This document shows positions 53,930 through 62,799 of a stretch of 64,000 bases of DNA, piece by piece; within the stretch, counting starts at the first letter, position 1; each line of letters starts with the position of its first letter. Below the pieces are notes generated by a model. That model ran no database searches and was not told the origin of the DNA. It saw nothing but the letters and a program-made list of their open reading frames with translations. The position numbers and the translations under genes are program-made. This DNA comes from Sphingomonas edaphi (GTDB taxonomy: Bacteria > Pseudomonadota > Alphaproteobacteria > Sphingomonadales > Sphingomonadaceae). The DNA lies in the NCBI RefSeq assembly GCF_003583725.1, contig NZ_QXTF01000001.1:1054001-1118000 (forward strand), given 5' to 3'.

Positions 53930-55978
53930 ATGTCCCGTTCCGTGCGTCTGTTCGCGCTTGCTTCCGCCGCTTTGTCCCTACCGCTTGCCGCCGCCCGCGC
54001 CGACGAGGGCATGTGGACCTTCGATGCCTTCCCGGCCGCAAAGATGCGCGCCGACTATGGCTGGGCGCCCGACCAGGCTTGGCTCGACAAAGTGCGCAGC
54101 GCCGCGGTCCGCCTGACCGGCGGCTGCTCGGCCAGTTTCGTGTCGGACTCCGGCCTCATTCTCACCAACCATCACTGCGTCGCCAGCTGCATCGAGGACA
54201 ATTCGACTGCCAACAACAACATCCTGAAGAACGGCTTCACCGCCGCCGACCGCTCGCGCGAGCTTAAATGCGCCGGCCAGCAGGCGGAGGTGGTCACCTC
54301 GATCAAGGACGTGACCGCGCAAGTGAAGTCGGCGATCGGCACTGCCACCGGCGAAGCGGCGGTGAAAGCGCGCAGCGCCGCTGTCGCAGCTCTCGAATCC
54401 GGTGCCTGCCCCGACACCGCCAGGACCCGCTGCCAAGTCGTAAGCCTCTACGGCGGCGGCCAGTACAAGCTCTACAGCTACCGCAAATACTCCGACGTCC
54501 GCCTCGTCTGGGCGCCCGAGGCGCAGGCCGCGCAGTTCGGCGGCGATCCCGACAATTTCAACTTCCCGCGCTACTCGCTCGATGCCAGCTTCCTTCGCGC
54601 GTATGAAGACGGCAAGCCAGTCGCGACGCCGCAGCACCTCGAATGGAGTGCCCGCGCCCCGGTCGACGGCGAAGCAACGTTCGTGGTCGGCAACCCTGGC
54701 TCAACCCAGCGCCTGCTGACCAGTGAGCAGCTCGCCTTCCAGCGCGAATTGGCGCTGCCGATTACGCTTGCGACCTATTCGGAACTTCGCGGCCGGCTCA
54801 TCTCCGCAATGGCATCTGATCCCGCAAAGGAACGCGAAGCCGCGGAAACGCTCGGCGGCATCGAAAACAGCCTGAAAGTCTATATTGGACGCGTTAAGGC
54901 GCTCAACGATCCCGCATTCACTGGCCGCATCGCCGCCGCCGAAGCGCAGCTCAAGGCCAAATCGGCAGGCAATCCTGCCATCGGTAATCCCTGGGCCGAT
55001 GTCGCCAAGGCGATGGCGAGCTATCGCGACTTCTACATCGCCGACCGCTTCTCGCTGCCGCAGGGCGACCTTTTCGGCTATGCGATGACGCTCGTCCGGG
55101 CAGCCGCCGAACGCGGCAAGCCCAATGCCGAGCGCTTCCCTGGCTATTCGGATTCGGTACTCCCGCTGGTCCAGAAGCGCCTGCTCGACCAGCGGCCGAT
55201 CTACCCTTGGCTCGACCAGTTGATGATGGAATGGTCTCTATCGAAGTCGCGGGAGTATCTCGGCGCGGACGACCCGCAGACGAAGCTGCTGCTCGGCAAG
55301 GAATCACCGGAAGCGCTGTCCTCGCGGTTGGTGAACGGCACAAGGTTGGCCGATCCCGCCGTCCGCAAGGGGCTGTGGGACGGCGGCATCGCCGCGATCA
55401 ACGCCTCAACCGATCCGATGATCGTCTATGCACGAAACCTCGACGCCAACGACCGCGCGCTTCAGAAGCGTTTCGACGAGACGGTCGACGCGCCGCTGAC
55501 GGCCGCCCAGTCGAAGCTCGCCGACGCCCGCTTCGCCGCGTACGGCGACACACTCTATCCGGATGCGACCTTCACGCTGCGCATCAGCTACGGGAAAGTC
55601 GCGGGCTGGATGGAGCGTGGCGAGATGGTGCCGACCCGCACGACCCTTGGCGGCACCTTCGACCGCGCGACCGGCGCATCGCCCTTTGACCTGCCGCCGG
55701 CCTTTGCCGCAAATCGCTCGAAGATCGACGCGAAGACCACTTATGATTTCGTCACCACGAACGACATCATTGGAGGCAACTCGGGTTCGCCTGTAATCGA
55801 TCGCCAAAGTCGTGTGATCGGCGCCGCATTCGATGGCAACATCCACTCGCTCGGCGGCAATTACGGGTATGACGGCTCTCTCAACCGCACGGTTGTCGTC
55901 TCAACCGACGCGGTTCAGGAGGCGCTGGAGAAAATCTATCCGGCGCCGCACATCGTCGCCGAACTACGTCGCAAATAA
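53930..55978 (+). CDS. S46 dipeptidyl-peptidase, DPP7-like (Gly636)
   Basis: A 682-residue secreted dipeptidyl-peptidase that removes dipeptides from peptide N-termini. The signal peptide ends near AARA. The catalytic triad is His82 (LTNHHC), Asp in GGDPDNFNFPR and Ser618 (GGNSGSPV). The S1-pocket position 18 residues after the Ser is Gly636 (AAFDGN), as in DPP7, which prefers hydrophobic P1 residues. The ATG at 53930 follows AGGAGGAG. A similar-length paralogue follows 59 bases downstream. Confidence 0.92.
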   Translation: MSRSVRLFALASAALSLPLAAARADEGMWTFDAFPAAKMRADYGWAPDQAWLDKVRSAAVRLTGGCSASFVSDSGLILTNHHCVASCIEDNSTANNNILKNGFTAADRSRELKCAGQQAEVVTSIKDVTAQVKSAIGTATGEAAVKARSAAVAALESGACPDTARTRCQVVSLYGGGQYKLYSYRKYSDVRLVWAPEAQAAQFGGDPDNFNFPRYSLDASFLRAYEDGKPVATPQHLEWSARAPVDGEATFVVGNPGSTQRLLTSEQLAFQRELALPITLATYSELRGRLISAMASDPAKEREAAETLGGIENSLKVYIGRVKALNDPAFTGRIAAAEAQLKAKSAGNPAIGNPWADVAKAMASYRDFYIADRFSLPQGDLFGYAMTLVRAAAERGKPNAERFPGYSDSVLPLVQKRLLDQRPIYPWLDQLMMEWSLSKSREYLGADDPQTKLLLGKESPEALSSRLVNGTRLADPAVRKGLWDGGIAAINASTDPMIVYARNLDANDRALQKRFDETVDAPLTAAQSKLADARFAAYGDTLYPDATFTLRISYGKVAGWMERGEMVPTRTTLGGTFDRATGASPFDLPPAFAANRSKIDAKTTYDFVTTNDIIGGNSGSPVIDRQSRVIGAAFDGNIHSLGGNYGYDGSLNRTVVVSTDAVQEALEKIYPAPHIVAELRRK

Positions 55979-55984
55979 GACGCC

Positions 55985-56012
55985 GCGGGGTCCGACCACC
56001 ATCGGACCCCGC
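55985..56012 (+). other. Perfect hairpin between the two S46 genes
   Basis: GCGGGGTCCGA (55985-55995) and TCGGACCCCGC (56002-56012) form an 11-bp stem with a six-base loop, in the 59-base gap between the peptidase genes. Only CACCCGTTTCCC follows, not a U-run, so it may stabilise or attenuate the message rather than end it. Confidence 0.65.
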
Positions 56013-56037
56013 CACCCGTTTCCCAAGGAGTTCCCGA

Positions 56038-58086
56038 ATGTCCTCGCTTGTCCGCAACGCGTCCCTCCTCCTCGCAGCGGCCGCGCTGCCACTGGGCGCC
56101 GCGCGCGCCGACGAAGGAATGTGGACGTTCGACGCCTTCCCGGCGGCGAAGATGAAATCGGAATATGGCTGGGCCCCCGACCAGGCGTGGCTCGACCGCG
56201 CGCGCATGGCGGCAGTGCGTTTGACAGGCGGCTGCTCCGCCAGCTTCGTCTCGGCCAGCGGGCTGATCCTCACCAACCAGCATTGCGTCGCAGAGTGCCT
56301 TTCGGACCTGTCGACCCCCGGCAACGATCTCCTCGCCAAGGGCTTTGTCGCCGCGGTGCGTGCCGAAGAAAAGCAATGCCCCGGCCAGCAGGCGGAAATC
56401 GTGACGTCGATCAAGGACGCTTCCGCCCAAGTTAAATCCGCGATCGGCACTGCGTCTGGCGAAGCGGCGGTCAAGGCACGTACCGCGGCCATCGCAACGA
56501 TCGAGAAGGCCGCCTGCCCTGACACGGCCACCACGCGCTGTCAGGTCGTCACCCTTTACGGGGGCGGCCAGTACAAGCTCTACACCTATCGAAAGTATAG
56601 CGACGTCCGCATTGTCTGGGCGCCCGAAGATGCCGCGTCCAAGTTCGGCGGCGATCCCGACAATTATAATTTTCCGCGCTACGCTCTCGATGGCTCCTTC
56701 CTGCGGGCTTATGAGAACGGCCGCCCCGTCGCGACGCCCCAGCATCTCAAATGGACAGGCCGCGAGCCGGTCGAGGGCGAACCGGTATTCGTCGTTGGCA
56801 ATCCCGGCTCGACCCAGCGCATGCTGACGATGAGCCAGTTCGCCTATCAACGCGAGGTCAACCTGCCGGTCACGCAAGCGACACAGTCGGAGCTTCGCGG
56901 CCGACTGATCGAGGCGATCGGTGACGATCCCGAGCGCAAGCGGGAGGGAACCGACACGCTCTACGGAATCGAAAACAATCTAAAGCGCACCATCGGCCGG
57001 GTAAGAGCGCTCAACGATCCCGCATTTTACGCGGGCCTCGCCGCGCGCGAGGCGGATCTCAAAGCAAAGGTTGCTGGCAATCCCGCAATCGGCAATCCAT
57101 GGGCCGAGGTAGACAAGGCGATGACTGCCCTTCGCGCGATTGATGCTGAACGCCGTTTCTCCCAGCCGGACGGAGAACTCGTCGGCTATGCGCTGACACT
57201 GGTTCGTGCGGCGCAGGAGCGAGCCAAGCCTGACGCCGATCGCCTCCCCGGCTATAGCGACAGTGCACTGCCCCTGCTGCAGAAACAGATGCTCGATCTC
57301 AAGCCGATCAGCGGCTGGCTGGAAGAGCTGACCATGCGCTGGTCGCTCAGCAAGGCGCGCGAATATCTCGGCGCCGATCATTCCCAGACGAAGTTGTTGC
57401 TAGGCCGGGAATCCCCCGAAGATCTGGCGAAGCGCCTGGTCAGCGGCACGAAGTTGGCCGATCCGGCGATACGCAAGGCGCTATGGGACGGCGGACAGGC
57501 GGCGGTGGCCGCCTCAACCGACCCGATGATCGTCTACGCCCGCGCTATCGAGGCTAACGACCGCCGTCTTCAAAAGATCTATGACGAGCAGGTCGAGGGC
57601 CCCCTTTCCGCTGCCCGCTCGAAGCTCGCCGACGCGCGCTTCGCCGCTTACGGGGATAGCGTCTATCCCGACGCGACTTTCAGCCTGCGCATCACGTACG
57701 GTAAGGTCGGCGGCTGGATGGAAAATGGCACCAAGGTCGCGCACCGCACGACTTGGTCTGGCGCATTCGACCGCGCGACGGGGGCCGAGCCGTTCGCGCT
57801 TGCGTCGGCCATCCTCGCCAGTAAGTCGAAGCTGAATCTCAACGGCGCGATGGACATGGCCTACGCGACCGACACGATCGGCGGGAACAGCGGCTCACCC
57901 GTGATAGACCGCAACCTCAACGTAATCGGTGCCAACTTCGATCGCAATATCCACGGCCTGCGCAACGACTATGCCTATGATATGACAATGGCCCGGTCGA
58001 TTGGCGTGACGACTGCGGCGCTCGAACAGGCCCTGCGCACCGTCTATCCGGCACCGGCGCTGCTGAGGGAACTGTACGCCAAATAG
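56038..58086 (+). CDS. S46 dipeptidyl-peptidase, DPP11-like (Arg636)
   Basis: The 682-residue paralogue of the upstream gene, with a signal peptide (LLAAAALPLGAARA). Catalytic residues are His82 (LTNQHC), Asp in GGDPDNYNFPR and Ser618 (GGNSGSPV). The position 18 residues after the Ser is Arg636 (ANFDRN), the feature that in DPP11 makes the enzyme prefer acidic Asp/Glu at P1. So the pair probably has complementary specificities. ATG 56038 follows AAGGAG. The conserved lengths suggest a tandem duplication followed by divergence. Confidence 0.92.
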   Translation: MSSLVRNASLLLAAAALPLGAARADEGMWTFDAFPAAKMKSEYGWAPDQAWLDRARMAAVRLTGGCSASFVSASGLILTNQHCVAECLSDLSTPGNDLLAKGFVAAVRAEEKQCPGQQAEIVTSIKDASAQVKSAIGTASGEAAVKARTAAIATIEKAACPDTATTRCQVVTLYGGGQYKLYTYRKYSDVRIVWAPEDAASKFGGDPDNYNFPRYALDGSFLRAYENGRPVATPQHLKWTGREPVEGEPVFVVGNPGSTQRMLTMSQFAYQREVNLPVTQATQSELRGRLIEAIGDDPERKREGTDTLYGIENNLKRTIGRVRALNDPAFYAGLAAREADLKAKVAGNPAIGNPWAEVDKAMTALRAIDAERRFSQPDGELVGYALTLVRAAQERAKPDADRLPGYSDSALPLLQKQMLDLKPISGWLEELTMRWSLSKAREYLGADHSQTKLLLGRESPEDLAKRLVSGTKLADPAIRKALWDGGQAAVAASTDPMIVYARAIEANDRRLQKIYDEQVEGPLSAARSKLADARFAAYGDSVYPDATFSLRITYGKVGGWMENGTKVAHRTTWSGAFDRATGAEPFALASAILASKSKLNLNGAMDMAYATDTIGGNSGSPVIDRNLNVIGANFDRNIHGLRNDYAYDMTMARSIGVTTAALEQALRTVYPAPALLRELYAK

Positions 58087-58097
58087 GGAGCGCGGGG

Positions 58098-58541
58098 ATG
58101 GCGAAATATGAGCCGAAGACCAAGCCAACCGAGGTGAGTGTCGAGGACTTCATCACCGCCGTCCCCGATCCGCGCCGCCGCGAGGAAGCGATTGAGATCA
58201 ACGCCATGCTGCGCCGCGTCTCGGGCCATGAGCCGAAGATGTGGGGCCCCTCGATTATCGGCTACGGTGAATATCATTACCGCTACGACAGCGGCCATGA
58301 AGGCGATGCGCCGCGCATCGGCTTTTCTCCGCGGAAGGCGCAGCTAGTTCTTTATTTGATGGGCAATTATTGCGACCAGCAGGAGGAGGCGGACGCGCTG
58401 TTCGCCAAGCTCGGCAAGCACAGTATCGGCAAGTCCTGCCTCTACATCCCCAGACTCGCCAACGTCGATGCAGCCGTATTGGAGCAACTGGTGAAGATTA
58501 GCTGGGATTCGATGAACAAGCTCTACGCGCCGTCATCCTAG
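58098..58541 (+). CDS. DUF1801-family protein
   Basis: A 147-residue cytosolic protein with the DUF1801 (YdhG-like) motifs KMWGPSIIGYGEYHYRY, FSPRKAQLVLYLMG and KLGKHSIGKSCLYI. The family has no settled function. It begins 12 bases after the second S46 gene, and ends overlapping the cfa stop by nine bases on the other strand. The ATG is preceded by GGGAGCGCGGGG. Confidence 0.85.
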   Translation: MAKYEPKTKPTEVSVEDFITAVPDPRRREEAIEINAMLRRVSGHEPKMWGPSIIGYGEYHYRYDSGHEGDAPRIGFSPRKAQLVLYLMGNYCDQQEEADALFAKLGKHSIGKSCLYIPRLANVDAAVLEQLVKISWDSMNKLYAPSS

Positions 58542-59744
58542 GCGGCGATAACGCTCTTCGGCCCCAATCATATAGTCCCGAGTGATCGGCAGGGCGTTGC
58601 GGTCGCGGATATATTGCGCTTGGAAATTGCACATCGATCCGCTTTCGAACGCGACGATCCCGCCCGACAGATAGAATTCCCACATCCGGAAAAAGCGCTC
58701 GTCGTGAAGGCCGACGATCCGATCACGGTTGGCGCGCGCCCGTTCCAGCCAATGCTGCAACGTATAGCCATAGTGTAGCCGTAGCAGCTCGAAATCGCTG
58801 GTGATGAGCCGCTGCCGCTCGGTCGCCGCTGCCAACTGGGAAATCGACGGCAGGTGATAGCCGGGGAATATCCACTTGTCGGTAAATGGGTCGGGCGCGG
58901 ACGCCTTCCCATATTTGCCGATCGTGTGAAGCAGCATGACCCCATCATCGGCCAGCAGGTTGCGGCAGGCGGCGAAAAACTCGTCGAAGTGTGCCGCGCC
59001 CACGTGCTCGAACATGCCGATCGACACGATCCGGTCGAAGCGCCCATTCAGCTCGCGATAGTCGACCAGCTCAAACTTCACCCGGTTGGCGACGCCGGCT
59101 TCCTCGGCCCGAGTCCGCGCAACCTTTAGCTGCTCCTCGCTCAGCGTGATGCCCAGCACATCGACATCCGCGACACGGTTGAGATACAGCGCCGTTCCGC
59201 CCCAACCGCAACCGATGTCGAGCACCTTCAGCCCCGGCTGCAGGCAAAGCTTGGCGGCGATATGCGCCTTCTTGTCGGCCTGCGCCTGCTCCAGGCTGTT
59301 AGTCGGGTCAGTGAAATAGGCGCAGCTGTACTGCATGTCCTCATCAAGAAAGAGTCGGTAGAGGTCGTTGCCGATGTCGTAATGGTGGGCGACGTTGCGG
59401 CGGGACGTGCCGACCTTGTTGCGGCGGAACAGGGCCTTCCACTTGCCCTTGCCCTTGTTCATCGCCGCGCGGCCCTTGCCCTTGTCCTCCCAGCGGTTGG
59501 CCCCGACGACGAGCCGCATCAGATCCAGGATGGTGCCGTCCTCGATCAACAGCCGCCCGTCCATATAGGCTTCGCCCAAGCCCAGCCGGGGGTTGCGGGC
59601 GATTGCAAACAGGGCTTTGCGGTCGCCCACGCGAACGGTCAGGGACTTGCCGCCGCCGGGTCCATAGGTCCGACGCTTGCCATCCGCCGTCACCAGCGTC
59701 AGCTGCCCCCTGGTCATCAGCTTGTTGATCAGCCGCTCGATCAT
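58533..59744 (-). CDS. cfa: Cyclopropane-fatty-acyl-phospholipid synthase
   Basis: Adds a methylene bridge from SAM to double bonds of membrane phospholipid acyl chains. The 403 residues show the N-terminal lipid-binding region (LGLGEAYMDGRL), NVAHHYDIGNDLYRLFLD, motif I VLDIGCGWGGTALYL and IVSIGMFEHVGAAHFDEFF. The C-terminal Tyr-rich segment (FPGYHLPSI) is as expected. The ATG at 59744 follows GGGGGG. The stop overlaps the DUF1801 gene by nine bases; rlmN lies 39 bases upstream on the same strand. Confidence 0.93.
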   Translation of the reverse strand: MIERLINKLMTRGQLTLVTADGKRRTYGPGGGKSLTVRVGDRKALFAIARNPRLGLGEAYMDGRLLIEDGTILDLMRLVVGANRWEDKGKGRAAMNKGKGKWKALFRRNKVGTSRRNVAHHYDIGNDLYRLFLDEDMQYSCAYFTDPTNSLEQAQADKKAHIAAKLCLQPGLKVLDIGCGWGGTALYLNRVADVDVLGITLSEEQLKVARTRAEEAGVANRVKFELVDYRELNGRFDRIVSIGMFEHVGAAHFDEFFAACRNLLADDGVMLLHTIGKYGKASAPDPFTDKWIFPGYHLPSISQLAAATERQRLITSDFELLRLHYGYTLQHWLERARANRDRIVGLHDERFFRMWEFYLSGGIVAFESGSMCNFQAQYIRDRNALPITRDYMIGAEERYRRLG

Positions 59745-59783
59745 TCCCGTCCCCCCAGTTGATCGCCGGGACAGGTTGGCGCG

Positions 59784-60995
59784 TCAGGCGGCGTCGTGCA
59801 ACCCAGCCGCAGCAGCCTGATCGCGGTCGCGATCGGCACGGGAGCGCTTTTCGGCGGCAGTCTTCAGCTGGCCGCAGGCGGCATCAATGTCGCGACCACG
59901 CGGCGTGCGCACGGGTGCGGAAATGCCGCCCTCGAACACGATATTGCTAAATGACCGGATGCGCTCCGCTGTCGAACAGTCATAGGGCGCGCCAGGCCAA
60001 GGATTGAACGGAATCAGATTCACCTTCGCGGGCAGCTTGTACGCTTTCAACAGCCGCACCAGCTCGCGCGCATCGGCGTCGCTGTCGTTCTTGTCCCTTA
60101 GCATCACATATTCGAACGTGATGCGCCGCGCATTATTAGCGCCGGGATAATCGGCGCAGGCCTGCAGCAATTCCTCGATGCCGTATTTCTTGTTCAGCGG
60201 CACGATCTCGTCGCGGATGTCCTTGGTAACCGCGTGAAGCGATACGGCCAGGTTGACCCCGATCTCGTCGCCGCAGCGTTCCATCATCGGCACTACACCC
60301 GATGTCGACAGGGTGATGCGCCGCTTCGACAGACCCAGCCCGTCTCCGTCCATGACGATCTTGAGCGCCTGTTTCACATTATCGAAGTTATAGAGCGGCT
60401 CGCCCATGCCCATCATCACGATGTTGGTCAGCATACGGCCGTCCGGACTGCTCGGCCATTCACCGAGCGCGTCGCGCGCCAGCATCACCTGCCCGACGAT
60501 CTCTGCCGGTTCCAGATTGCGGACCAGTTTCATCGTTCCAGTGTGGCAGAAGCGGCAGTTGAGGGTGCATCCCACTTGGCTCGACACGCACAGCGTGCCG
60601 CGGTCAGCGTCAGGAATGAACACCATTTCGAAGTCATGGCCGTCGTGCGTGCGAAGCAACCACTTGCGGGTGCCGTCGTTCGAAACTTGCGCCTCGACCA
60701 CTTGCGGACGCGTGATGGCGAAGCGCTCCGCCAGCCAAGGCGACTGCGCCTTGGCGATATCAGTCATCGCCGCGAAGTCGCTGACCCCGCGGTTATAAAT
60801 CCAGTGCCAGATTTGCTTAGCGCGCAGCTTGGCCTGCCTAGGCTCCAGCCCGGCCTCTTCCAGCACGGCCCGAATCTGCTCGCGCGGCAGGCCAATCAGT
60901 TCGACTTTGCCATCGGCACGGGGAACGGCCGCGCGCGGAACGGGCACGGGATCGAGGGGGCCGGGAATCGGCATCAGGTTGGTATCGGCGCTCAT
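59784..60995 (-). CDS. rlmN: Dual-specificity RNA methyltransferase RlmN
   Basis: A radical-SAM enzyme that methylates A2503 of 23S rRNA and A37 of some tRNAs. The 403 residues have the cluster motif [11 protein letters not shown] (CxxxCxxC), an upstream [18 protein letters not shown], and the C-terminal methyl-carrier Cys in DAACGQL. The ATG at 60995 gives an extra ~20-residue N-terminal tail compared with many homologues. It may be the first gene of a minus-strand pair with cfa. Confidence 0.94.
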   Translation of the reverse strand: MSADTNLMPIPGPLDPVPVPRAAVPRADGKVELIGLPREQIRAVLEEAGLEPRQAKLRAKQIWHWIYNRGVSDFAAMTDIAKAQSPWLAERFAITRPQVVEAQVSNDGTRKWLLRTHDGHDFEMVFIPDADRGTLCVSSQVGCTLNCRFCHTGTMKLVRNLEPAEIVGQVMLARDALGEWPSSPDGRMLTNIVMMGMGEPLYNFDNVKQALKIVMDGDGLGLSKRRITLSTSGVVPMMERCGDEIGVNLAVSLHAVTKDIRDEIVPLNKKYGIEELLQACADYPGANNARRITFEYVMLRDKNDSDADARELVRLLKAYKLPAKVNLIPFNPWPGAPYDCSTAERIRSFSNIVFEGGISAPVRTPRGRDIDAACGQLKTAAEKRSRADRDRDQAAAAGLHDAA

Positions 60996-61022
60996 GGCAG
61001 GCTGGCGCCAATATAAGAAAAA

Positions 61023-61520
61023 TCAGCGATTTGCCAGTGTTGCCGCGCAGGCGGCCGCCGCATCGATCGCCAACGGCGCCCCGTCTAGGCTGTAACGGTC
61101 GACGATTCGGCCCCCGCCTGGGCTTCGCGCCTCGACCCGCATACTGCCACTCTTGCGCATCGCGTCGATGATCGCATGTTCCTGCGCGGGTCCCCGGCTC
61201 CAGGCGCGGTCGCCTTGGACCATCAGAAGGAACGGCGTGTCGCCGACCGTCAGCATCACGCTGGCCCCCGCCCTCGGTGTCCGGCTCAGAAGCACACTGA
61301 ATTGTCCGCGGCGCGGCCCGCCCGCATCGAACGACAGGCTTGCGCGCGCCTGCGGCCTATCCTTCAGCGCGGGGCGAAGCGCCTTCGACGCAGCCTCGCA
61401 AGTCCGGCCTTGGCTGAGCGCTGCCCATTGACCGCGCGCGGCGACGACCTGCTGCGCGGCCTGCGCGCCAGCGGCAAGGCTCAGAAGTAGAAGGTAAGTC
61501 GATCCGCGCGCAGCCACCAT
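61023..61520 (-). CDS. Secreted IalB-like protein
   Basis: A 165-residue protein with a signal peptide (STYLLLLSLAAGAQA) and a C-terminal region resembling the invasion-associated locus B family: AMRKSGSMRVEARSPGG then RYSLDGAPLAIDAAAAC. The family is periplasmic and found in many alphaproteobacteria that are not pathogens. The start at 61520 (ATG) has no clear ribosome site; a GTG follows at once. The gene begins 40 bases inside the end of cpaA, so it is probably translated after it. Confidence 0.62.
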   Translation of the reverse strand: MVAARGSTYLLLLSLAAGAQAAQQVVAARGQWAALSQGRTCEAASKALRPALKDRPQARASLSFDAGGPRRGQFSVLLSRTPRAGASVMLTVGDTPFLLMVQGDRAWSRGPAQEHAIIDAMRKSGSMRVEARSPGGGRIVDRYSLDGAPLAIDAAAACAATLANR

Positions 61521-61990
61521 GTGACAAGGATTAGGCCCGCCGCTATGGCAATGCCATAGGGGATGCCGCCGCGCCGCTGAAGAAATTCGAAGCGAGCCAG
61601 CGTGGCGTCTGACCAGTTGGCGGCTCGTGCCGCCAGGACCAGCGTCGTCTCGACCCCGCCGGCGATGGCGACGGCGACCAGCGCTTTCCAACCGGTCGAA
61701 AAATCGCACCAAAGCGCCGCGGCCGCGAGCAGCTTGATGTCACCGCCGCCCATCAACTTGCGCGCGAATAACAGCGTGCCGATTGCTAGGATCACCACGA
61801 ACAGCAGCAGGTTTTGCCATAGACCGACGATCGGGCCGTCTAGCGCTATTGCGACGAAGGCGCCGATCACGACCGCTCCGCTCGTCAGGTTGCTGATCCG
61901 AAGTCGCCCCGCATCTTCTAGCGCCGCAAGGACTAGCAGGCCGTATAGGATGAAGATCAGCCACTGAGGAGCCGACGTGAGAAGATTCAC
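61481..61990 (-). CDS. cpaA: A24-family prepilin peptidase (CpaA/TadV)
   Basis: A 169-residue inner-membrane aspartyl protease that processes tad pilin precursors. The two catalytic Asp are in the loop LEDAGRLRISN (first) and GGGDIKLLAA (second, the GxGD motif), within about six predicted helices. It starts with GTG at 61990, overlapping the TPR stop (GTGA). It lacks the N-methylase domain of longer type IV prepilin peptidases, as expected for TadV. Confidence 0.88.
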   Translation of the reverse strand: MNLLTSAPQWLIFILYGLLVLAALEDAGRLRISNLTSGAVVIGAFVAIALDGPIVGLWQNLLLFVVILAIGTLLFARKLMGGGDIKLLAAAALWCDFSTGWKALVAVAIAGGVETTLVLAARAANWSDATLARFEFLQRRGGIPYGIAIAAGLILVTWWLRADRLTFYF

Positions 61991-62799
61991 TTAGCAGCCC
62001 CAATGGCTGCGAGGTTTTCGGCAGCGCGTCCGTACCACCGGCTCTTCAGCTCGATCGCCTGCGCGAAGGCGGCCTCCGCCCGCTTCAGCTGTCCGCTGGC
62101 CGCCGCGACCACGCCCGCATCGTTGAGCCGCTCGGCGAATTGCTCCTCGCTCTCACCCTGCACCCGCCGGGGCAAGTCTGCCGCCACCGCGGCTCGCGCT
62201 AGCTCTATGTTGTTGAAGAGGTGCGGCACCTTGGGGTCAATCGCCGCCGCCCGCTCGAAAAGGACGAGCGCATCGGCCCATTGCCCGCGAAGCATCAGTG
62301 ACCAGCCTTGATTGTTCGGGACTTCGGCCCGAAGCGGATCGAGCGCCGCTGCTTTTTCGTATGCGGCATCGGCTTCGTCCCAGCGTCCATGCCGGTCGGC
62401 GGCCACCCCACGCGCGTTCCAGCTTCGCCAGCCGGCTCCCGGGGCCTGCGTCGCCCGGTCTAGCAGCGCGGTCGCTTCAGCCACACGCCCCACGCGAAGC
62501 GCCGCAATGCCCGCGCGTTCGAGCAACAGGACCTCCTGCGGATGCGCCACCAGCAGGGCGCGATAGAGGTTGAGCGCCTGATCATGATCCCCGCGCGCCA
62601 AGGCTAGGTCGGCAAGCAGCCGGTCCACCGGCTCGCCCCTCGCGCCCGCGGCCACCGCGACTCCGAGCATTTCCTTAGCTTGATCCAAGCGGCCGCCGGC
62701 AATTGCCCGGCCCGCCTCGGCTAGCGAAACGCCATTTGAAGCCACCGGTGCCGGAACAGGATCGGCCAGCGCTATCGCCAGCGCCGCCACCAAAATCAT
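61987..62799 (-). CDS. TadD-like TPR protein
   Basis: A 270-residue protein with a signal-like N-terminus (MILVAALAIALADPVPA) and TPR-type helices: GGRLDQAKEMLGVAV, RGDHDQALNLYRALL, HGRWDEADAAYEKAAALDP and RGQWADALVLFERAAAIDP. It is coupled on both sides (GTGA with cpaA, ATGA with the upstream TPR gene). TadD proteins are lipoproteins or periplasmic TPR factors needed for pilus assembly; no lipobox is visible here. Confidence 0.82.
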   Translation of the reverse strand: MILVAALAIALADPVPAPVASNGVSLAEAGRAIAGGRLDQAKEMLGVAVAAGARGEPVDRLLADLALARGDHDQALNLYRALLVAHPQEVLLLERAGIAALRVGRVAEATALLDRATQAPGAGWRSWNARGVAADRHGRWDEADAAYEKAAALDPLRAEVPNNQGWSLMLRGQWADALVLFERAAAIDPKVPHLFNNIELARAAVAADLPRRVQGESEEQFAERLNDAGVVAAASGQLKRAEAAFAQAIELKSRWYGRAAENLAAIGAAK

